Shown here piece after piece: positions 62,150 to 64,000 of a stretch of DNA of 64,000 nucleotides (the stretch's first letter is position 1; each line of letters starts with the position of its first letter). Under the pieces are notes generated by a model. That model ran no database searches and was not told the origin of the DNA. It saw only the letters and a list, made by a program, of their open reading frames with translations. Position numbers and translations under genes: made by a program. Origin of the DNA: an uncultured Porticoccus sp. (GTDB taxonomy: Bacteria; Pseudomonadota; Gammaproteobacteria; Pseudomonadales; Porticoccaceae); the NCBI RefSeq assembly GCF_913061305.1, contig NZ_CAJXST010000006.1:1-64000 (forward strand). The letters run 5' to 3'.

Positions 62150-63439
62150 TTCGGGGCCCGGCTGTTCACAGTGCAGCTCTCTACCCAACAACTTCTGGAT
62201 AGGTTCCAGTAAAAAGGCATCGTCCTCACAGGCAAAGCTGATGGAGGTTCCGAATTTTCCGGCGCGGCCAGTACGGCCAATCCGGTGCACATAATCCTCA
62301 GGTTCTTCCGGCAGGGTGAAATTGATGACGTGGCTGACACCGTCGATGTGAATACCGCGGCCCGCCACATCCGTGGCAACCAGTACCTTGAGCTCACCGG
62401 ACTTGAAGTCGTCCAGGGTTTTCACCCGCTTTCCCTGTGGGACATCACCGGACAACAGGCCGACACTGAAGCCTTTTGCTCTCAGCTTTTCCTGTAGCCG
62501 CCGGCATTGGTCACGGCGGTTGGCAAAGACGATCACGCTTTCCACCGCTTCCTGCTGCATGATGCCGTCCAGCAGACGGAATTTTTCTTTCGCCGAAACA
62601 ATAAAGACTTTCTGGTCAACACTGTCCGTCGCCACATTGTCCGGTTCAATCTCGATACTCACCGGGCTCACTGTCCACTGTTCGGCGAGATTGAGCACCT
62701 CCGGGGTAAAGGTGGCAGAGAAGAACAGCGTCTGCCGGTTTTCACGGGGGGGCGTAAGCCTGACGATACGGCGTACCTGTGGAATAAAACCCATATCCAG
62801 CATGCGGTCAGCTTCGTCCAGCACCAGCACTTCAACCCTGTCCAGATAGACATCACGGCTTCCCGCAAAGTCCAGCAGACGGCCCGGCGTGGCGACCAGG
62901 ATGTCGCAAACATTCTCGAGTAAATGACGCTTTTGCTTGTCGTAATCCATACCGCCCACCAGGGTATGCACATGCAGGTCCGTGTATTTACAGAGGTCCT
63001 TGGCATCCTGTGCGATCTGCATAACCAGCTCGCGGGTGGGCGCGATAATCAGCGAGCGGGCCTCACCGGCAAAACGCTCATCATCAATGGTGTGATTCAT
63101 CAATTCGGTAATAATGGTCACCAGAAAAGCCGCTGTTTTACCGGTACCGGTCTGGGCTTTGCCCACTACATCGTGGGCCCTGAGGGTGAACGGCAACGAC
63201 CGGGCCTGAATCGGTGAGCAGTACCGAAAACCCAGGTCGGCAATGCCATGCATCAGGGTTTCCGGTAAATCCAGATCGTGAAAGCGCAGCTTTCCCTCTT
63301 CCTCGGGCACCTGGAAGTCCGACAGTGTCCATGTGTTATCCCTGGCCCTGGCGGGTGCTTTACCACCGCGGCGGCGGCTGCGACGGGCAGGTCGTTTGGG
63401 ATGAGTCTCAGGCGATTGGGAAGTGGTTTGTTCAGTCAT
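62132..63439 (-). CDS. rhlB: ATP-dependent RNA helicase RhlB
   Basis: A 435-residue DEAD-box helicase. The basic N-terminus ([15 protein letters not shown]) precedes the helicase core with FRYCSPIQ (Q motif), [15 protein letters not shown] and [10 protein letters not shown]. Spacing and length match RhlB, the helicase of the RNA degradosome that works with RNase E. Second DEAD-box gene in the window, 2 kb from rhlE. Confidence 0.92.
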   Translation of the reverse strand: MTEQTTSQSPETHPKRPARRSRRRGGKAPARARDNTWTLSDFQVPEEEGKLRFHDLDLPETLMHGIADLGFRYCSPIQARSLPFTLRAHDVVGKAQTGTGKTAAFLVTIITELMNHTIDDERFAGEARSLIIAPTRELVMQIAQDAKDLCKYTDLHVHTLVGGMDYDKQKRHLLENVCDILVATPGRLLDFAGSRDVYLDRVEVLVLDEADRMLDMGFIPQVRRIVRLTPPRENRQTLFFSATFTPEVLNLAEQWTVSPVSIEIEPDNVATDSVDQKVFIVSAKEKFRLLDGIMQQEAVESVIVFANRRDQCRRLQEKLRAKGFSVGLLSGDVPQGKRVKTLDDFKSGELKVLVATDVAGRGIHIDGVSHVINFTLPEEPEDYVHRIGRTGRAGKFGTSISFACEDDAFLLEPIQKLLGRELHCEQPGPELLGQD

Positions 63440-63590
63440 AATATGCCAACAGGGGGAATGTCCGGATTAACCCGGTCTTGAAAAGGCCGAGATTATAGCA
63501 CGGGATAAAATGCCTGCATTCAGTACGATCAAAAACAGCAATTGCCGCTATTCCGCCTTGCCTGTTTGCCGGGTAACGGTAACAGGGCAC

Positions 63591-64000
63591 TTATTCCAAC
63601 AATTTTACCGGCACTCGTCTAGGCCCCCAATGGCCTGGCTCCGCTTCAAACACCCCCGGTAACGGGGAATTGCAGACGTGGCAGCGACCCTTCGACGTGA
63701 TACCCCAAAAGCCCAATTGGTACCAGTCTCTCTCAATCACGACCTCATGACAGTTTGGGCAAAAGGTACTGCCGCCAGCAGGGTCGTGGACATTGCCGGT
63801 GTAGGCAAAGTGGACACCATTGGCCAGTGCAATCTGCCGCGCACGGGTCAGGGTTTCCGGCGGAGTGGCCGGCGTATCCCGCATTTTCCAGTCGGGGTGA
63901 AACGCCGTGAAATGCATAGGCACATCCGGCCCCAGTTCGCTCACTACCCAACGGGTCATGGCCTCGAGCTCCTCATCGGAATCGTTTTCCCCGGGGATCA
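63591..64000 (-). CDS. amrS: AmmeMemoRadiSam system radical SAM enzyme, 3' part
   Basis: The last ~136 codons of a radical SAM gene whose start is beyond the window edge. The frame is open to 64000 and continues upstream with IPGENDSDEELEAMTRW. The conserved C-terminal block HFTAFHPDWKM, VHFAYTGNVHDP and the Cys pairs CPNC and CHVC identify the AmrS group. These act with MEMO and AMMECR1 proteins on an unknown substrate. The radical SAM CxxxCxxC motif is not in the window. Confidence 0.9.
   Translation of the reverse strand, partial: IPGENDSDEELEAMTRWVVSELGPDVPMHFTAFHPDWKMRDTPATPPETLTRARQIALANGVHFAYTGNVHDPAGGSTFCPNCHEVVIERDWYQLGFWGITSKGRCHVCNSPLPGVFEAEPGHWGPRRVPVKLLE

Noticed and set aside
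1-64000. CRISPR array, IS element, prophage, tRNA or rRNA genes
   Set aside because: No regularly spaced short repeats, transposase, phage structural gene, or tRNA/rRNA signature was recognised on either strand by eye; a dedicated scan was not possible.

Overview
The window reads as a chromosomal segment of a gammaproteobacterium, probably a marine or aquatic one. The evidence is gene content: AcnA, RlmA, RhlB/RhlE, a YegP-type DUF1508 pair, a ModE-regulated molybdate transporter, CysZ, an OprC-like copper receptor and many c-di-GMP enzymes. The exact lineage (for example Cellvibrionales-type) is inference. No rRNA or tRNA gene, IS element, prophage or CRISPR array was seen.

Region 1 (1 to about 8150) is an integron cassette array. 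About a dozen short, mostly unrelated genes all lie on the plus strand. Most are separated by attC-like sites of roughly 45-90 bp that end in a GTTRRRY-type core. No integron integrase is visible, so intI lies to the left of the window or the array is an integrase-less cluster. Cargo: a DUF2059 exported protein, an unknown membrane-anchored Cys-rich protein, a PIN-like RNase, an AhpD-like protein, two unknown small proteins, a SAM methyltransferase, an unknown exported protein, a RelE/HigB-type toxin with XRE antitoxin, a DUF2726 nuclease-like protein and a MATE pump. Two cassettes near the right end seem to have no gene.

Region 2 (8.2-19.5 kb) is ordinary chromosome with signalling and envelope genes. 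It holds an EAL phosphodiesterase, two PAS-GGDEF cyclases, two L,D-transpeptidases beside an Lpp-like lipoprotein, a DUF2235 hydrolase, a ZIP-like transporter, a SugE/Gdx exporter, a Met-rich TonB-dependent copper receptor and an HD-GYP gene that follows an attC-like remnant.

Region 3 (19.5-29.3 kb) holds modCBA (minus strand) with a clear ModE operator and a shortened modE. After these come a LysE transporter, several small unknowns, rlmA, yjdM and a DUF1415 gene, then an AT-rich gap.

Region 4 (29.3-36 kb) is a sulfur cluster: a BigR-like ArsR repressor, a YeeE/YedE pair and a SulP permease. It is followed by a GATase, an ABM protein, a decayed higA antitoxin and a periplasmic alpha-carbonic anhydrase, and is bracketed by two DUF1508 paralogues.

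Region 5 (36-51 kb) is mixed metabolism: a GNAT-nitrilase fusion, PAS-GAF-GGDEF, hemolysin III, transglutaminase-like, HCCA isomerase-like, AcnA, an Old Yellow Enzyme divergent from an MDR reductase, a Kef-type antiporter, a cold shock protein, a cupin and a methyltransferase.

Region 6 (51-57.4 kb) is a cyanate/nitrate-type ABC operon with cyanase (cynABD-cynS plus a DUF1348 gene). It is transcribed from a textbook sigma-54 promoter, and three ACGA-N4-TCGT palindromes lie between it and a divergent PAS-AAA-Fis activator.

Region 7 (57.6-64 kb) holds a serine beta-lactamase-like hydrolase, rhlE, an AsmA-like protein, cysZ, rhlB and the 3' part of an AmmeMemoRadiSam radical SAM gene that runs off the window.
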